A DNA stretch of 64,000 nt from Intestinirhabdus alba (GTDB lineage: Bacteria; Pseudomonadota; Gammaproteobacteria; Enterobacterales; Enterobacteriaceae): the NCBI RefSeq assembly GCF_009711095.1, contig NZ_WMJZ01000005.1, forward strand, positions 124,001 to 188,000. The letters run 5' to 3'. Below are positions 36,814 through 46,569 of this stretch, piece by piece. The translations under genes were made by a program, and so were the position numbers. How positions within the stretch are numbered: position 1 is the stretch's first letter; the number at the start of each line of letters is the position of its first letter. The notes beneath the pieces are model-generated. The model saw only the letters and a list, made by a program, of their open reading frames with translations. It was not told the DNA's origin and did no database searches.

Positions 36814-37959
36814 ATGAAAATCGTAATTGCCCCAGACTCTTATAAAGAAAGCCTCTCTGCCACTGAGGTAGCACAGGCGATTGAAAAAGGATTTCGGGAA
36901 ATTTTTCCCGATGCGCAATATGTTTGCGTTCCGGTTGCCGACGGCGGTGAAGGAACCGTTGAAGCCATGATTGCCGCCACGCAGGGCAGTGAACGTTGCG
37001 CGCGGGTGACCGGGCCGCTGGGCGAGACGGTGAACGCCAGCTGGGGGCTGTCCGGCGACGGCAAAACCGCGTTTATTGAGATGGCGGCGGCAAGTGGCCT
37101 GGCGCTGGTGCCGCCTGAAAAACGCAATCCGCTGATCACCACCTCCCGCGGCACCGGTGAGCTGATTTTGCAGGCGCTGGACAGCGGGGCAACCAGCATT
37201 ATCATCGGCATTGGCGGCAGCGCCACCAACGACGGCGGTGCCGGCATGGTGCAGGCGCTGGGCGCAAGGCTGTGCGACGCCAGCGGGGCCGATATCGGCT
37301 ACGGCGGCGGCAGCCTCAGCGCGTTGAGCAGCATTGATATTTCCGGGCTGGACCCGCGCTTAAAGCAGTGCGTAATCCGCGTGGCCTGTGATGTCACCAA
37401 CCCGCTGGTGGGTGACCAGGGGGCCTCCCGCATCTTCGGGCCGCAGAAAGGGGCGAACGAGGCGCGTATCCTGGAGCTGGATCGCAACCTGGCCCACTAC
37501 GCCGAAGTGATAAAACGCTCTCTGGGCGTGGAGGTGAAGGATGTCCCCGGCGCGGGCGCGGCGGGCGGCATGGGGGCGGCGTTGATGGCGTTTCTCGGCG
37601 CGGAGCTGAAGAGCGGTATTGAGATCGTGATTCAGGCGCTGAATCTGGAAGCGCATATCCGTGACTGTACGCTGGTGGTGACCGGCGAAGGGCGTATCGA
37701 CAGCCAGAGCGTTCACGGTAAGGTGCCGGTGGGTATAGCCAGCGTGGCGAAGAAATACCATAAGCCGGTGATTGGCATTGCGGGCAGCCTGACGCGCGAT
37801 GTAGAGGTGGTGCATCAGTATGGTATCGACGCGGTCTTCAGCGTCCTGACCCGCATCGGCACGCTGGAGGAAGCCTTCCGCGGTGCCTTTGATAATATCT
37901 ACCGGGCCTCGCGTAATATCGCCGCGACGCTGGCGGTGGGAATGCGCTGTAGCGGGTGA
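36814..37959 (+). CDS. garK: Glycerate 2-kinase GarK
   Basis: A 381-residue class I glycerate kinase. Family marks are MKIVIAPDSYKESLSATEVA, VADGGEGTVEAMI, IGIGGSATNDGGAGM and VTGEGRIDSQSVHGK. It makes 2-phosphoglycerate, feeding galactarate carbon into glycolysis. The start at 36814 matches the family; the upstream ATG at 36781 is rejected. Its last codons contain the rnpB promoter. Confidence 0.95.
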   Translation: MKIVIAPDSYKESLSATEVAQAIEKGFREIFPDAQYVCVPVADGGEGTVEAMIAATQGSERCARVTGPLGETVNASWGLSGDGKTAFIEMAAASGLALVPPEKRNPLITTSRGTGELILQALDSGATSIIIGIGGSATNDGGAGMVQALGARLCDASGADIGYGGGSLSALSSIDISGLDPRLKQCVIRVACDVTNPLVGDQGASRIFGPQKGANEARILELDRNLAHYAEVIKRSLGVEVKDVPGAGAAGGMGAALMAFLGAELKSGIEIVIQALNLEAHIRDCTLVVTGEGRIDSQSVHGKVPVGIASVAKKYHKPVIGIAGSLTRDVEVVHQYGIDAVFSVLTRIGTLEEAFRGAFDNIYRASRNIAATLAVGMRCSG

Positions 37960-37984
37960 CAAGGGCGGATAAACCCTCTATACT
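37956..37984 (+). promoter_or_regulatory. rnpB promoter overlapping the garK stop
   Basis: GTGACA (37956-37961), a 17-base spacer and TATACT (37979-37984), eight bases before the RNA 5' end. The -35 overlaps the garK TGA. The GC-rich bases between -10 and start (TCGCGCC) fit a stringently controlled stable-RNA promoter. Confidence 0.85.
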
Positions 37985-37991
37985 TCGCGCC

Positions 37992-38368
<377 letters not shown>

Positions 38369-38380
38369 TTTCAGACACGG

Positions 38381-38406
38381 CCCCGCTTCGGCGGGGTTGT
38401 TTTTTT
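38381..38406 (+). terminator. rnpB terminator
   Basis: The stem CCCCGC-TTCG-GCGGGG is followed by TTGTTTTTTT. This is a strong intrinsic terminator 12 bases after mature M1 RNA. Confidence 0.93.
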
Positions 38407-38487
38407 GGGGCGGGCCGCCGGCGGTTTCCTGCCCGGCATCCGCCTGACGGGCGGGTTTATTCATCGTCATCGCGCCGCTTCTCCGGC

Positions 38488-39189
38488 TCAGGTCGGTAAA
38501 TCTATCAGCAGGGCGCGCAGCGGCGTGTCGGCGACCAGGGTTATGTCAGCCTCGTCATGAATGAATGCGCCGTCGCCGCAGGCCAGCGCCTCGCGCTTCT
38601 CCCCGTGCGTTATAGCGTGAAAAGCGCCGTGAATCGACTGCAGCCAGGCGCGCGAACCGCGCAGCGGGAAGCGTTGCGTTTCTCCGGGGGCCAGCCGGAT
38701 ATGCCGCACCCACGCCTGCTGACGCAGCAGCAGGCTCCCCTGCGCGCCGTCGGGTGAGGCAATAAGCTGCTGTTCAGCCATCGTCAGCGGGATGCTCTGC
38801 ACCGGCGGATTTTCACGCTCCGGGCAGGCGTCAAACCACAGCTGCAGGCGCGTCAGCGGCTTGTCTTTACGGGCGTTATGCTCGCGGTAGCTGATGCCCG
38901 GACGGGCGGCGAGCAGCAGCGCGTCGCCGCACTTTGCCCGGACGTAGTTGCCATCGCTGTCGCGGTATTCCGCTTCGCCTTCCAGAATGAGGTTCAGGAC
39001 GTCCACCTTCGGCCATGTGCGCGGCTGAAAGGCGGCACCGGGTGCCAGCACTTCCTGATTCAGAACCCGCAGGGAGGCGTAGCCCAGCAGCTGCGGATCG
39101 AAATAGTGGCCAAAAGAGAAGGTGTAACGCGCCTGTAGCCATCCGTAGTCCGCCTGCCCGCACTGTCCGGCCGTTCGGGGGATAATCAT
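38488..39189 (-). CDS. yhaK: Pirin-like bicupin protein YhaK
   Basis: A 233-residue pirin-family protein, the length of E. coli YhaK. The N-terminal cupin is recognisable as YTFSFGHYFDPQLLGYASLRV and RVLNQEVLAPGAAFQPRTWP. E. coli YhaK has been described as redox-sensitive. It is divergent from the LysR gene yhaJ, its probable regulator. The tdc and yhaL-O genes that follow yhaK in K-12 are missing, so rnpB is directly adjacent. Confidence 0.94.
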   Translation of the reverse strand: MIIPRTAGQCGQADYGWLQARYTFSFGHYFDPQLLGYASLRVLNQEVLAPGAAFQPRTWPKVDVLNLILEGEAEYRDSDGNYVRAKCGDALLLAARPGISYREHNARKDKPLTRLQLWFDACPERENPPVQSIPLTMAEQQLIASPDGAQGSLLLRQQAWVRHIRLAPGETQRFPLRGSRAWLQSIHGAFHAITHGEKREALACGDGAFIHDEADITLVADTPLRALLIDLPT

Positions 39190-39293
39190 AATTATTGACC
39201 TCGCTTAACGTCCTTTTATGTTAAGAGGCTGGACGCTGCATTGTTAGCCAGATATTCTGCCCGGTATGTTCAAATTTCCTGAATGAGATAGCT

Positions 39294-40190
39294 ATGGCGA
39301 AAGAGAGGGCGTTAACGCTGGAAGCGCTGCGCGTGATGGATGCGATTGACCGCCGCGGCAGCTTCGCGGCGGCGGCGGATGAGTTGGGCAGGGTGCCTTC
39401 CGCGCTCAGCTACACCATGCAGAAGCTGGAAGAAGAGCTGGATGTGGTGCTGTTCGATCGTTCGGGCCACCGGACGAAATTCACCAACGTGGGGCGTATG
39501 CTGCTGGAACGCGGCCGGGTGCTGCTGGAAGCGGCGGATAAGCTGACCACCGACGCCGAGGCGCTGGCCCGCGGCTGGGAAACCCATCTGACGATTATTA
39601 CCGAGGCGCTGGTGCCGACGGCGACGCTCTTTCCGCTGATTGAGCGGCTGGCGGTAAAGTCGAATACTCAGCTTTCGCTGATTACCGAGGTGCTGGCGGG
39701 AGCGTGGGAGCGGCTGGAGCAGGGGCGCGCCGATATCGTCATCGCCCCGGATATGCATTTCCGCTCCTCGTCGGAAATTAATTCCCGCAGGCTCTATACC
39801 CTGTTGAACGTTTATGTCGCCGCGCCGGATCACCCTATTCACCAGGAGCCGGAGCCGCTCTCGGAGGTGACCCGCGTAAAGTATCGCGGCGTGGCGGTGG
39901 CGGATACGGCGCGGGAGCGCCCGGTGCTGACGGTTCAGCTTCTGGATAAGCAGCCGCGCCTGACGGTAAGCAGCATTCAGGATAAACGACAGGCGCTGCT
40001 GGCCGGTCTTGGCGTGGCGACAATGCCGTATCCGCTGGTGGAAAAAGATATTGCCGAAGGGCGGCTGCGCGTGGTCAGCCCGGAATCAACCAGCGAGGTG
40101 GATATAATTATGGCCTGGCGGCGGGACAGTATGGGCGAGGCCAAAGCCTGGTGCCTGCGCGAAATTCCGAAATTATTTGCCAGGAAATAG
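39294..40190 (+). CDS. yhaJ: LysR-type regulator YhaJ
   Basis: A 298-residue LysR-type regulator. The HTH at residues 6-65 reads LTLEALRVMDAIDRRGSFAAAADELGR then VPSALSYTMQKLEEEL; the effector domain follows. In E. coli YhaJ activates yqjF and related genes in response to hydroxylated aromatics, and virulence genes in some pathotypes. The start follows GAGATAGCT. The yhaK-yhaJ gap of 104 bases is the likely shared operator. Confidence 0.94.
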   Translation: MAKERALTLEALRVMDAIDRRGSFAAAADELGRVPSALSYTMQKLEEELDVVLFDRSGHRTKFTNVGRMLLERGRVLLEAADKLTTDAEALARGWETHLTIITEALVPTATLFPLIERLAVKSNTQLSLITEVLAGAWERLEQGRADIVIAPDMHFRSSSEINSRRLYTLLNVYVAAPDHPIHQEPEPLSEVTRVKYRGVAVADTARERPVLTVQLLDKQPRLTVSSIQDKRQALLAGLGVATMPYPLVEKDIAEGRLRVVSPESTSEVDIIMAWRRDSMGEAKAWCLREIPKLFARK

Positions 40191-40215
40191 TTCGACGCCA
40201 TCAGATGCCGGCGGC

Positions 40216-40242
40216 TTCGGGGCAAAAAAATATTGCCCCGAA
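40216..40242. terminator. Bidirectional hairpin between yhaJ and the DUF805 gene
   Basis: TTCGGGGCAA (40216-40225) and TTGCCCCGAA (40233-40242) form a perfect 10-bp stem between convergent genes; AAAAAAA lies in the loop and downstream T/A runs are short. Confidence 0.7.
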
Positions 40243-40249
40243 CGAGAAA

Positions 40250-40609
40250 TCAGCTGGCTACGCTACCTTTAGGGTCGGGACCGTATTTATTTTCACCCTC
40301 GGTTCCTGCTTTGCAGAAAAATACCAGAAGGATGATGCTGCCAACCAGCGGAATAAAGTGCAAAAACATCATGAAGCCGGAGCGGTCGGTATCGTGCAGA
40401 CGGCGTACGCCAACGGCGATGGCGGGCACAAGCGTCGCCAGAACATAAATGATGGTGATATACGGAAACTCTAAGCCAATAATCCCCTGAATAACGTTAA
40501 GAACGGCAGCCACGATGCAGTTTATCAGCGTAAACATCCAGTATTCCTGACGACGTGCGCGCCCGGAGAACCCCGCGTAATTTTTTAAAACATGTAAATA
40601 CCATTGCAT
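40250..40609 (-). CDS. DUF805 inner-membrane protein (YhaH/YhaI family)
   Basis: A 119-residue small membrane protein. It begins MQWYLHVLKNYAGFSGRARRQEYWMF, the DUF805 signature, has about three membrane segments, and ends FFCKAGTEGENKYGPDPKG. E. coli has two tandem members here, yhaH and yhaI, whereas this window has one. I cannot tell which ortholog it is. The function is unknown. Confidence 0.9.
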   Translation of the reverse strand: MQWYLHVLKNYAGFSGRARRQEYWMFTLINCIVAAVLNVIQGIIGLEFPYITIIYVLATLVPAIAVGVRRLHDTDRSGFMMFLHFIPLVGSIILLVFFCKAGTEGENKYGPDPKGSVAS

Positions 40610-40784
40610 AATAAAACATCCCTATTTATAAAAACTGGAGAAACATAGCATAACGATTTAGCGATGTCATTTTCAATTTTTCATCTGGCGGCAGGATAAT
40701 TTATTTGTATTTCTGGTTTTAATGGTAATAGATGAGAATATATATATTATTTATTAATTGGGGCACGACTTCGCTGCGGGGGAA

Positions 40785-40816
40785 ATAAAAAAGGCGGGAG
40801 GTTTTCCGCCTTTTTC
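40785..40816 (-). terminator. Terminator of yqjG
   Basis: On the minus strand AAAGGCGGAAAACCTCCCGC then CTTTTTTATTT: the stem GGCGG/CCGCC with flanking A and T runs, a typical intrinsic terminator 48 bases after the yqjG stop. Confidence 0.8.
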
Positions 40817-40863
40817 TCATCGGTGCAAACCCTGCGGATCGGGGAGCACGCCCTTTGCCGCCA

Positions 40864-41850
40864 TCAGGCAAAGCGGCGATCGCGCCCGTGCGGTTCATCC
40901 AGATCCTGCCACGGGCCGACGGAAATAATTCCCGTCGGGTTGATGGTCCGATGGCTGCAAAAATAGTGGTGACGGATGTGATCGCTATTAACGGTTTCGG
41001 CGACGCCCGGCGTCTGGTAAATATCCCGCAGGAAGCCGTAGAGATTCAGATAGTCGCTGATACGCTGTCTGTCGCATTTGAAATGGGTGACGTAGACCGG
41101 ATCGAAGCGTACCAGGGTAGTCCACAGGCGGATATCCGCCTCCGTCAGCCTGTCGCCGGTCAGGTAGCGGTGCTGCCCGAGGAGCTGCTCCAGGCGAGCC
41201 AGCGCGGTAAAGACACCTTCAACCGCCTCGTCATAGGCCTGCTGGCTGGTGGCGAATCCGGCTTTATAGACCCCGTTGTTCACTTTGTCGTAGATCCAGC
41301 CGTTAAGCTCGTCGATTTTTTCCCTTAGCGCCGGGGGATAGTAATCACCGGCTCTGGCTCCCAGCGCATCAAAAGCGGTATTGAACATGCGGATGATTTC
41401 AGCAGACTCATTGCTGACGATAGTGTGGTTCTTTTTATCCCACAGAACCGGCACGGTGACGCGGCCGCTGTAGTGCGGATCGGCATGCAGATAAAGCTGG
41501 TAGAGGAATTCGTGTTGATAAAGGCGATCGCCCGTTGCCGCCGGGAAGCTATCGTCGAACGTCCAGCCGTTCTCCAGCATGAGCGGATGCACGACGGAGA
41601 CGGAGATAAACGGCTCCAGTCCCTTTAGTTTACGCAGGATCAAGGTGCGGTGGGCCCACGGGCAGGCGAGTGACACATAAAGATGATAACGATCCTTTTC
41701 GGCGGCGAATCCCCCTTTCCCCGTGGAGCCGGGCGCGCCGTCGGCGGTAAGCCAGCTGCGGAACGCCGATACGGAACGCTGAAATTTTCCGCCGGTGGAG
41801 CGGGTGTCGTACCAGACGTCATGCCAGACGCCGTCTATAAGTTGTCCCAT
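40864..41850 (-). CDS. yqjG: Glutathionyl-hydroquinone reductase YqjG
   Basis: A 328-residue Xi-class glutathione transferase. The catalytic Cys is in YVSLACPWAHRTLI, within the N-terminal thioredoxin-like domain; VTVPVLWDKKNHTIVSNESAEI forms the glutathione site. The C-terminal helical domain ends the protein. It reduces glutathionyl-hydroquinones. It is 185 bases downstream of yqjF on the same strand and may be co-expressed with it. Confidence 0.96.
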   Translation of the reverse strand: MGQLIDGVWHDVWYDTRSTGGKFQRSVSAFRSWLTADGAPGSTGKGGFAAEKDRYHLYVSLACPWAHRTLILRKLKGLEPFISVSVVHPLMLENGWTFDDSFPAATGDRLYQHEFLYQLYLHADPHYSGRVTVPVLWDKKNHTIVSNESAEIIRMFNTAFDALGARAGDYYPPALREKIDELNGWIYDKVNNGVYKAGFATSQQAYDEAVEGVFTALARLEQLLGQHRYLTGDRLTEADIRLWTTLVRFDPVYVTHFKCDRQRISDYLNLYGFLRDIYQTPGVAETVNSDHIRHHYFCSHRTINPTGIISVGPWQDLDEPHGRDRRFA

Positions 41851-42035
41851 CTTCTCTCTCCTGCGTAGAGTAAAACGAGGAGCCTTTCCCCCCGTTTTGT
41901 CAGTTTATCCCGTCATACGCCAGGCTGCCCGGGCAGCGGCTTATGGCGAGCCGGCTCCCCCTGCATCGCCTGCCCGTCGGGTGGGCAGGGGAAGATGGCC
42001 TGACGTTTTGTGTTGCAGGCCGAATGATTCAGCGC

Positions 42036-42428
42036 TTACCACTTTTTATTCAGCAGGCGGTCGATGCTGTAAGCGCCGGGGCCGGTGAGGGCCAGCAGCA
42101 GAAAGCCTCCGGAAATGGTCATGTTTTTCATGAACATCAGGGAGTTTACCCCCTCCGCAAAGTTGCTGTGGAAGATAAAGGCGGTCAGCAGCGTAAAACC
42201 GGCGGTAAACAGCGCGGTGGTGCGGGTCAGAAAACCAAAGAGGATCGCCAGGCCGCCGCCAAACTCCAGCAGGATGGTCAGCGGCAGCAGAAAGCCCGGT
42301 ACGCCCATGGCCTCCATATATTGTTGAGTGCCCCCATAGCCGGTAATTTTTCCCCATCCAGCCGTGATAAACAGGATCGGCATCAGAATACGCGCGATCA
42401 GGACACCAACATCTTCTAATTTTTTCAT
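42036..42428 (-). CDS. yqjF: DoxX-family membrane protein YqjF
   Basis: A 130-residue DoxX protein with four predicted membrane helices (ILMPILFITAGWGKI; GVPGFLLPLTILLEFGGGLAILFGF). In E. coli yqjF is induced by nitroaromatic breakdown products through YhaJ. The start follows GAGAACAG. 217 bases without a gene separate it from yqjK. Confidence 0.93.
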   Translation of the reverse strand: MKKLEDVGVLIARILMPILFITAGWGKITGYGGTQQYMEAMGVPGFLLPLTILLEFGGGLAILFGFLTRTTALFTAGFTLLTAFIFHSNFAEGVNSLMFMKNMTISGGFLLLALTGPGAYSIDRLLNKKW

Positions 42429-42645
42429 TCTGTTCTCCAGAGAACGATTAAGGCGGTTATTTCTGTTTTATTGAGCAAACTCAGCTTATTCAGCGCGTTT
42501 GCGTTCGATGAAGAGAATGATAGACGTGGCAAATGGCAAATGTTAGCGAGTAAAACTGTCAGGATTTATCAAAATAATTGAATGGGGGCCAGGCGTGAAC
42601 GCCATCGGGCAGAGGAGCCGGATGGCGTTATGATTCAGTGGCGGA

Positions 42646-42960
42646 TTAGCGGTGCGGCGTCTTAATCTGCAGCTGCTGCTGGCGAAGGGTGGACTTAACC
42701 AGTCGCCAGGCGCTCCAGACGCCGAGGCCGCGTTTTGCCCAGCGTACCAGCCTGTTGGGGTGACGAACGCTCCAGATAGCCAGGACGCTGCTGCCGGCCA
42801 GCGCCCAGGCGCGCAGGCTGAGCAGCGTATTCCAGCTGCGATCGTATGCGCCCGTGCTCTCCAGCCAGTCGCGGCGGCTGGCGGACAGGTCCAGCCGCTG
42901 CTGCTGGATTTCGCTCAGCAGGCGCGCCTTGCGCAGTTGGCGTTCGGCCTTACCGCTCAT
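42646..42960 (-). CDS. yqjK: YqjK-family protein
   Basis: A 104-residue basic protein of the YqjK-like family (LLSEIQQQRLDLSASRRDWLESTGAYDR; LVRWAKRGLGVWSAWRLVKS). One central segment may touch the membrane. It overlaps the end of yqjE by 11 bases, which fixes the start at 42960 (MSGKAERQLRK); longer frames read back through yqjE. The function is unknown. It is the last gene of yqjC-D-E-K. Confidence 0.92.
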   Translation of the reverse strand: MSGKAERQLRKARLLSEIQQQRLDLSASRRDWLESTGAYDRSWNTLLSLRAWALAGSSVLAIWSVRHPNRLVRWAKRGLGVWSAWRLVKSTLRQQQLQIKTPHR

Positions 42961-43354
42961 CGGCATCTCCTTCGAGAAGCTGACGATCGTTGGCCAGCTC
43001 ATGGCGCGTATGGCGCAGCAGGGTGGAGCGCCGCGCCTTGCGCAGCGTCCATATTGCGCCAATAAGCGCCAGAACCAGCAGCACCACCGTGGTGGCGATC
43101 ATCGCATTGAGGCGATATTGCGCATCGACGGCCCAGATGATGAGGACCATCAGGCTCATCAGGCCAAAAGCGGCAAAAAGCATGGTCAGCCCCAGCATAA
43201 GCAATAGCTGGAAAAGGTTAGCTTTTTCCTCTTCTAACTCAACGACCGCCAGCCGCAGACGGGTTTCCGCCATCTCAACGATCAGGGTGACGATCCGCTG
43301 CCCGATGCTCAGCACGCTTTTGCCCGGCCCCTGGGCTTGATGAGTATGCGCCAT
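42950..43354 (-). CDS. yqjE: Phage holin-like membrane protein YqjE
   Basis: A 134-residue DUF1469/Actinobacterial-type holin-like protein. An N-terminal amphipathic helix (RIVTLIVEMAETRLRLAVVELEEEK) precedes two membrane segments (LFQLLLMLGLTMLFAAFGLMS; MIATTVVLLVLALIGAIWTL). It is two bases after yqjD and overlaps yqjK. The function is unknown; the cluster responds to osmotic and stationary stress in E. coli. Confidence 0.93.
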   Translation of the reverse strand: MAHTHQAQGPGKSVLSIGQRIVTLIVEMAETRLRLAVVELEEEKANLFQLLLMLGLTMLFAAFGLMSLMVLIIWAVDAQYRLNAMIATTVVLLVLALIGAIWTLRKARRSTLLRHTRHELANDRQLLEGDADER

Positions 43355-43356
43355 AA

Positions 43357-43662
43357 TCAGCGACGCGCCAGTAGCATACCCAGGACCACGCCAACCGCTG
43401 CGCCGATACCAACGCCGGCCCAGGGATTTTCACGGACATAGTCATCGGCGCGAGAGGCCGCTTCACGGGTCTGTTTGGCGATCGCATCACCGGTCTCGCC
43501 CAGGCGGTTGCGGCTCTCTTTCAGCGCACGCTCCGCTTTGCTGCGAATCTTACTCAACTCTTCCCTGGACTTATCGCCAGAGGCGCTGAGCACCTCCTCA
43601 AGCGTATCGGTCAGGGATTTCAGCTCGGCGCGCAAATTTTCCGATGTATTATCTTTTGACAT
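43357..43662 (-). CDS. yqjD: Ribosome-associated membrane protein YqjD (ElaB/YqjD family)
   Basis: A 101-residue protein. A long soluble helical region (ELKSLTDTLEEVLSASGDKSREEL; REAASRADDYVRENPWAG) is followed by one glycine-rich C-terminal membrane segment (VGIGAAVGVVLGMLLARR). E. coli YqjD tethers ribosomes to the inner membrane in stationary phase. It is 27 bases after yqjC. Confidence 0.94.
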   Translation of the reverse strand: MSKDNTSENLRAELKSLTDTLEEVLSASGDKSREELSKIRSKAERALKESRNRLGETGDAIAKQTREAASRADDYVRENPWAGVGIGAAVGVVLGMLLARR

Positions 43663-43689
43663 ACCATTCTCCAGATGAGTAAGCAGTGA

Positions 43690-44058
43690 TTAGTACTGAC
43701 GTGCCTCAAGCTCTTGTAGCTCTTCCTGTGCTTCGGCAAGCTTACGCTCACGTTTCCTGATTTTATCCATATCGCCTTTTTGTTTCGCTTCGACCAGGTC
43801 GCGCTCACGTTCAGCGATCTCCTCTTTCTGTCCGGCGATTTTTTTCTGATGCTCGGCGCGAAGCTGGCTGTCGCTGCAGTGCGCCTGGACTTCGCTTAAC
43901 GCTTTTTTCAGCCCATCAATACGATTCTGATTGTGGTGCTTTTCGGCAAAGCCGATCTCTCGCTGAATCTCCTGCGCTTTCTTCTGGCACAGGGTATTGG
44001 CGTAGCTGCCGGCGCTAAACGTAAAGAGGGTAATGGCGAAAGCGATACGGTATTTCAT
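43690..44058 (-). CDS. yqjC: Periplasmic DUF1090 protein YqjC
   Basis: A 122-residue DUF1090 protein. The signal peptide (MKYRIAFAITLFTFSAGSYA, cleaved before NTLC) is followed by a highly charged coiled-coil (AEHQKKIAGQKEEIAERERDLVEAK). It has two cysteines at positions typical of the family. The function is unknown. It is the first gene of yqjC-D-E-K; a 274-base GC-rich gap with a small hairpin (GATCACC/GGTGATC) lies between it and mzrA upstream. Confidence 0.93.
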   Translation of the reverse strand: MKYRIAFAITLFTFSAGSYANTLCQKKAQEIQREIGFAEKHHNQNRIDGLKKALSEVQAHCSDSQLRAEHQKKIAGQKEEIAERERDLVEAKQKGDMDKIRKRERKLAEAQEELQELEARQY

Positions 44059-44332
44059 TATGGCGAACCTTCCATTGTGGCCCGAACCTGGCTATCAGGA
44101 ACGATGATCCAGTGGTTAAAACGGCGGGCCGTGAACCCACCCTGTTAATCATAGACAGAAAACGGTAGATCACCAACGCGGTGATCTGATTCAGATTATT
44201 TTGCGGTTGGCGGGAGGCAGGCCGGGCGCGGAGGGGGAGGCCCGGCGGGCAAAATGCGCGGTAGCGGCGCTGAATCGCCCGGGTGTTATCCAGAAGTGCT
44301 TAATAAATACTCTTCACGCCGCCCCGCGAACG

Positions 44333-44716
44333 CTAGCCAAATCGGTGTGCGCTAATCCGCATACGGGTCAGCCACTGCTCCGCCTGGCTGGCACCGTTCT
44401 GCTGGGCGATAACGTAGTCTCGCGGCAGCGTCCTGCTCAGTACGACCTTTGCCGCCGCGCTTTGCGCGCGGGTGTCGAAGGTGATCAGCAGGGCGTCATT
44501 TTGAGGGGTAATGCTTTTGAAGTGGATGCCGTTGGCGTCCAGATGATGCCAGACGGAAAAGCCGTCCGGTGCGCTGGCCCCATGGTGAATGGCGCGGATT
44601 GCCAGCGTGGCGTCCGGCTGGCGAATGGCGGACCAGAAGAGAAGCGCGACGCCAGCCACCGTCAAAAAAGAGGTAGCCCAGGCCAGCTGTCGCAGCGTAA
44701 TGCGTGGTTTCAGCAT
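44333..44716 (-). CDS. mzrA: EnvZ/OmpR regulator MzrA
   Basis: A 127-residue single-pass inner-membrane protein, the length of E. coli MzrA. The membrane segment (TSFLTVAGVALLFWSAI) is followed by a periplasmic domain (DGFSVWHHLDANGIHFKSIT; WLTRMRISAHRFG). It contacts EnvZ and links the Cpx response to OmpR. The start at 44716 is chosen for length and homology; the longer frame runs back into yqjA. It is four bases after yqjA, one operon. Confidence 0.92.
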   Translation of the reverse strand: MLKPRITLRQLAWATSFLTVAGVALLFWSAIRQPDATLAIRAIHHGASAPDGFSVWHHLDANGIHFKSITPQNDALLITFDTRAQSAAAKVVLSRTLPRDYVIAQQNGASQAEQWLTRMRISAHRFG

Positions 44717-44720
44717 CCTT

Positions 44721-45383
44721 TTAACTCCGGTTTCCATATTTTTTCTTCCACAGAACAACCAGTGAGCCTCCCAGGCCGAAAACAAGCAGCACCAGCGGCA
44801 GCAGCATCAGGCAGGCCATCAGCCGATCTTCGTATTTCAGAAATACCGGCGTTTTGCCGAGCAGATAGCCCAGCGACGTCAGAATCAGCACCCACAGCAG
44901 GCCGCTCATCCAGTTGAAGAACTGAAAGCGGGCGTTGCTGAGACCGGACAAGCCGGCGATGGTGGGCAGCAGGGTTCTGACAAAGGCGATAAAGCGGCCA
45001 ATCAGCAGCGCCGACAGGCCGTGTTTATGGAACAGATGATGGGCGCGCTGGTGGTAGTGGGCCGGCAGATGCGACAGCCAGTTTTGTACGATGCGGGTAT
45101 TGCCCAGCCAGCGCCCCTGAATATAGCTCAGCCAGCAGCCGAGGCTGGCGGCGGCGGTCAGCAGCAGAAGCGTTTGTGGAAAGCCCATCGCCCCCCTTGC
45201 TATCAGCACGCCTACCAGAACCAGCAGGCTGTCGCCGGGTAAAAAGGCCGCCGGCAGCAGCCCGTTTTCCAGGAACAGAATCACAAACAGGACAAAGTAC
45301 AGCATGCCGATCATCGCCGGATTAGCCAGCGTTTCATAATCCTGTGCCCACAGAGCGTGCAGTAATTGGTTCAAAAGTTCCAT
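44721..45383 (-). CDS. yqjA: DedA-family membrane protein YqjA
   Basis: A 220-residue DedA protein. Family residues are in [22 protein letters not shown] and [31 protein letters not shown] (the F-x-R-x3-P motif with G-x-x-x-M). It is a proposed proton-dependent transporter needed for division, alkaline pH and osmotic tolerance, redundant with YghB. In E. coli yqjA-mzrA belongs to the Cpx regulon. Confidence 0.95.
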   Translation of the reverse strand: MELLNQLLHALWAQDYETLANPAMIGMLYFVLFVILFLENGLLPAAFLPGDSLLVLVGVLIARGAMGFPQTLLLLTAAASLGCWLSYIQGRWLGNTRIVQNWLSHLPAHYHQRAHHLFHKHGLSALLIGRFIAFVRTLLPTIAGLSGLSNARFQFFNWMSGLLWVLILTSLGYLLGKTPVFLKYEDRLMACLMLLPLVLLVFGLGGSLVVLWKKKYGNRS

Positions 45384-45718
45384 TCAATATTCCTGATGAA
45401 GCGGTTAACGTCATGCCGGTATGCTGAAAAGTGCTGCGTCGTCTATTCGTTATGGTTTTCCGGGCGACGAGCGGACGCAATGTCGCGGCCTGAGCCACTC
45501 CTGTTTATTTTGACGTGCTGCCATATAACACGTCGAATTGCATCCAATTGTAACAAAGGTCAGGGTAGTCCGTTAAAGAAATTACGTCGTGTTGCAGAGG
45601 GATTTTGCTTATCAAGCGTGAGAGAGGCGAGAGGATTTACACAGGCTGACACTTTATATCTTATGCTTACTCTGTGTCGCCAACAGGCACAGCAGCGCGC
45701 CTGTTGGAAGAAGAGTGG
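45384..45718. other. Intergenic region between yqjA and exuR
   Basis: 335 bases with no credible gene. It holds the yqjA promoter region and a perfect inverted repeat CCAACAGGC (45679-45687) / GCCTGTTGG (45697-45705), 14 bases beyond the exuR stop, probably the exuR 3' stem. A lac-like promoter pattern on the plus strand (CTGACACTTTATATCTTATG) has no gene behind it. Confidence 0.5.
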
Positions 45719-46495
45719 CTATTTTGCACCATTGCCGACGGTATCAAGGTGAACCACCGGATTTTCAGTAAACAAATAGCGGTCGGCGTTAAATTCAAAG
45801 TCATCGCTGGTTTCATTAAACAGCATCAGCTTGGTGTTCTCCAGATGCTGCCACATCGCCAGCTTGGCCGCGTGCGGATCTTTATGCAGCAGCGCCCGCA
45901 GAATCTGATCGTGATCGCCGCACCAGTTGTCTACGGTGCGTAAATCGATGTGGTCATGCAGCTTTTTCCAGTACGGATTGTGCACGCGCTGGGTCCACAT
46001 TTTTTCGACGATGGCGGCAAGGGCGGAGTTCTGGGTCGCCAGCGCCACCTGCACGTGAAACAGCAGGTCCCATTCGGAGTCGCGGTAATTTTTTTCGTCG
46101 CGGGACTTCTCCTGAATTTCCATCAGCTTCATGATGTCCTGCTTGGTCACCTGCGTGGCGGCAAATTCGGCAATGTTGCTCTCAATAAGCTGGCGGGCCT
46201 GCAGCAGTTCGAAGGGGCCGTAGCTGGCGAATTCAAGATTTTCATCCGGGGTGACGCTGTACTTCGGCTGGTTGGCGATCACGTGGATACCGGAGCCTTT
46301 ACGCACCTCGACGTACCCTTCCACCTCCAGCATGATGATGGCTTCACGAACCACGGTGCGGCTGACATTTTTTTCATCGGCGATAAAGCGTTCGGCGGGC
46401 AGCTTATCGCCCACCAGATAAACGCCCCGCTCGATACGTTCTTTCAGATCAGCGGCAAGCTGTTGATACAAACGTCGTGGTTCGGCGATTTCCAT
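45719..46495 (-). CDS. exuR: GntR/FadR-type hexuronate repressor ExuR
   Basis: A 258-residue FadR-subfamily GntR regulator. The winged HTH at the N terminus reads [22 protein letters not shown] then [34 protein letters not shown]. The helical FCD effector domain follows ([34 protein letters not shown]), with His ligands of a metal site. It represses exuT, uxaC and uxaA until fructuronate or tagaturonate appears. The start is ATG 46495, five bases after GGAG; the GTG at 46501 is too close to that site. Confidence 0.95.
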   Translation of the reverse strand: MEIAEPRRLYQQLAADLKERIERGVYLVGDKLPAERFIADEKNVSRTVVREAIIMLEVEGYVEVRKGSGIHVIANQPKYSVTPDENLEFASYGPFELLQARQLIESNIAEFAATQVTKQDIMKLMEIQEKSRDEKNYRDSEWDLLFHVQVALATQNSALAAIVEKMWTQRVHNPYWKKLHDHIDLRTVDNWCGDHDQILRALLHKDPHAAKLAMWQHLENTKLMLFNETSDDFEFNADRYLFTENPVVHLDTVGNGAK

Positions 46496-46569
46496 ATGCA
46501 CTCCAGATATGATACGGCAGACTGTAGTTGTTATACCATTTTCGCGAGGTTGGCTCCACTCGCAGAGAC

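Noticed and set aside
45366-45752. 128-codon plus-strand frame between yqjA and exuR
   Set aside because: It starts inside yqjA, ends inside exuR, and matches nothing; the intergenic part looks regulatory.
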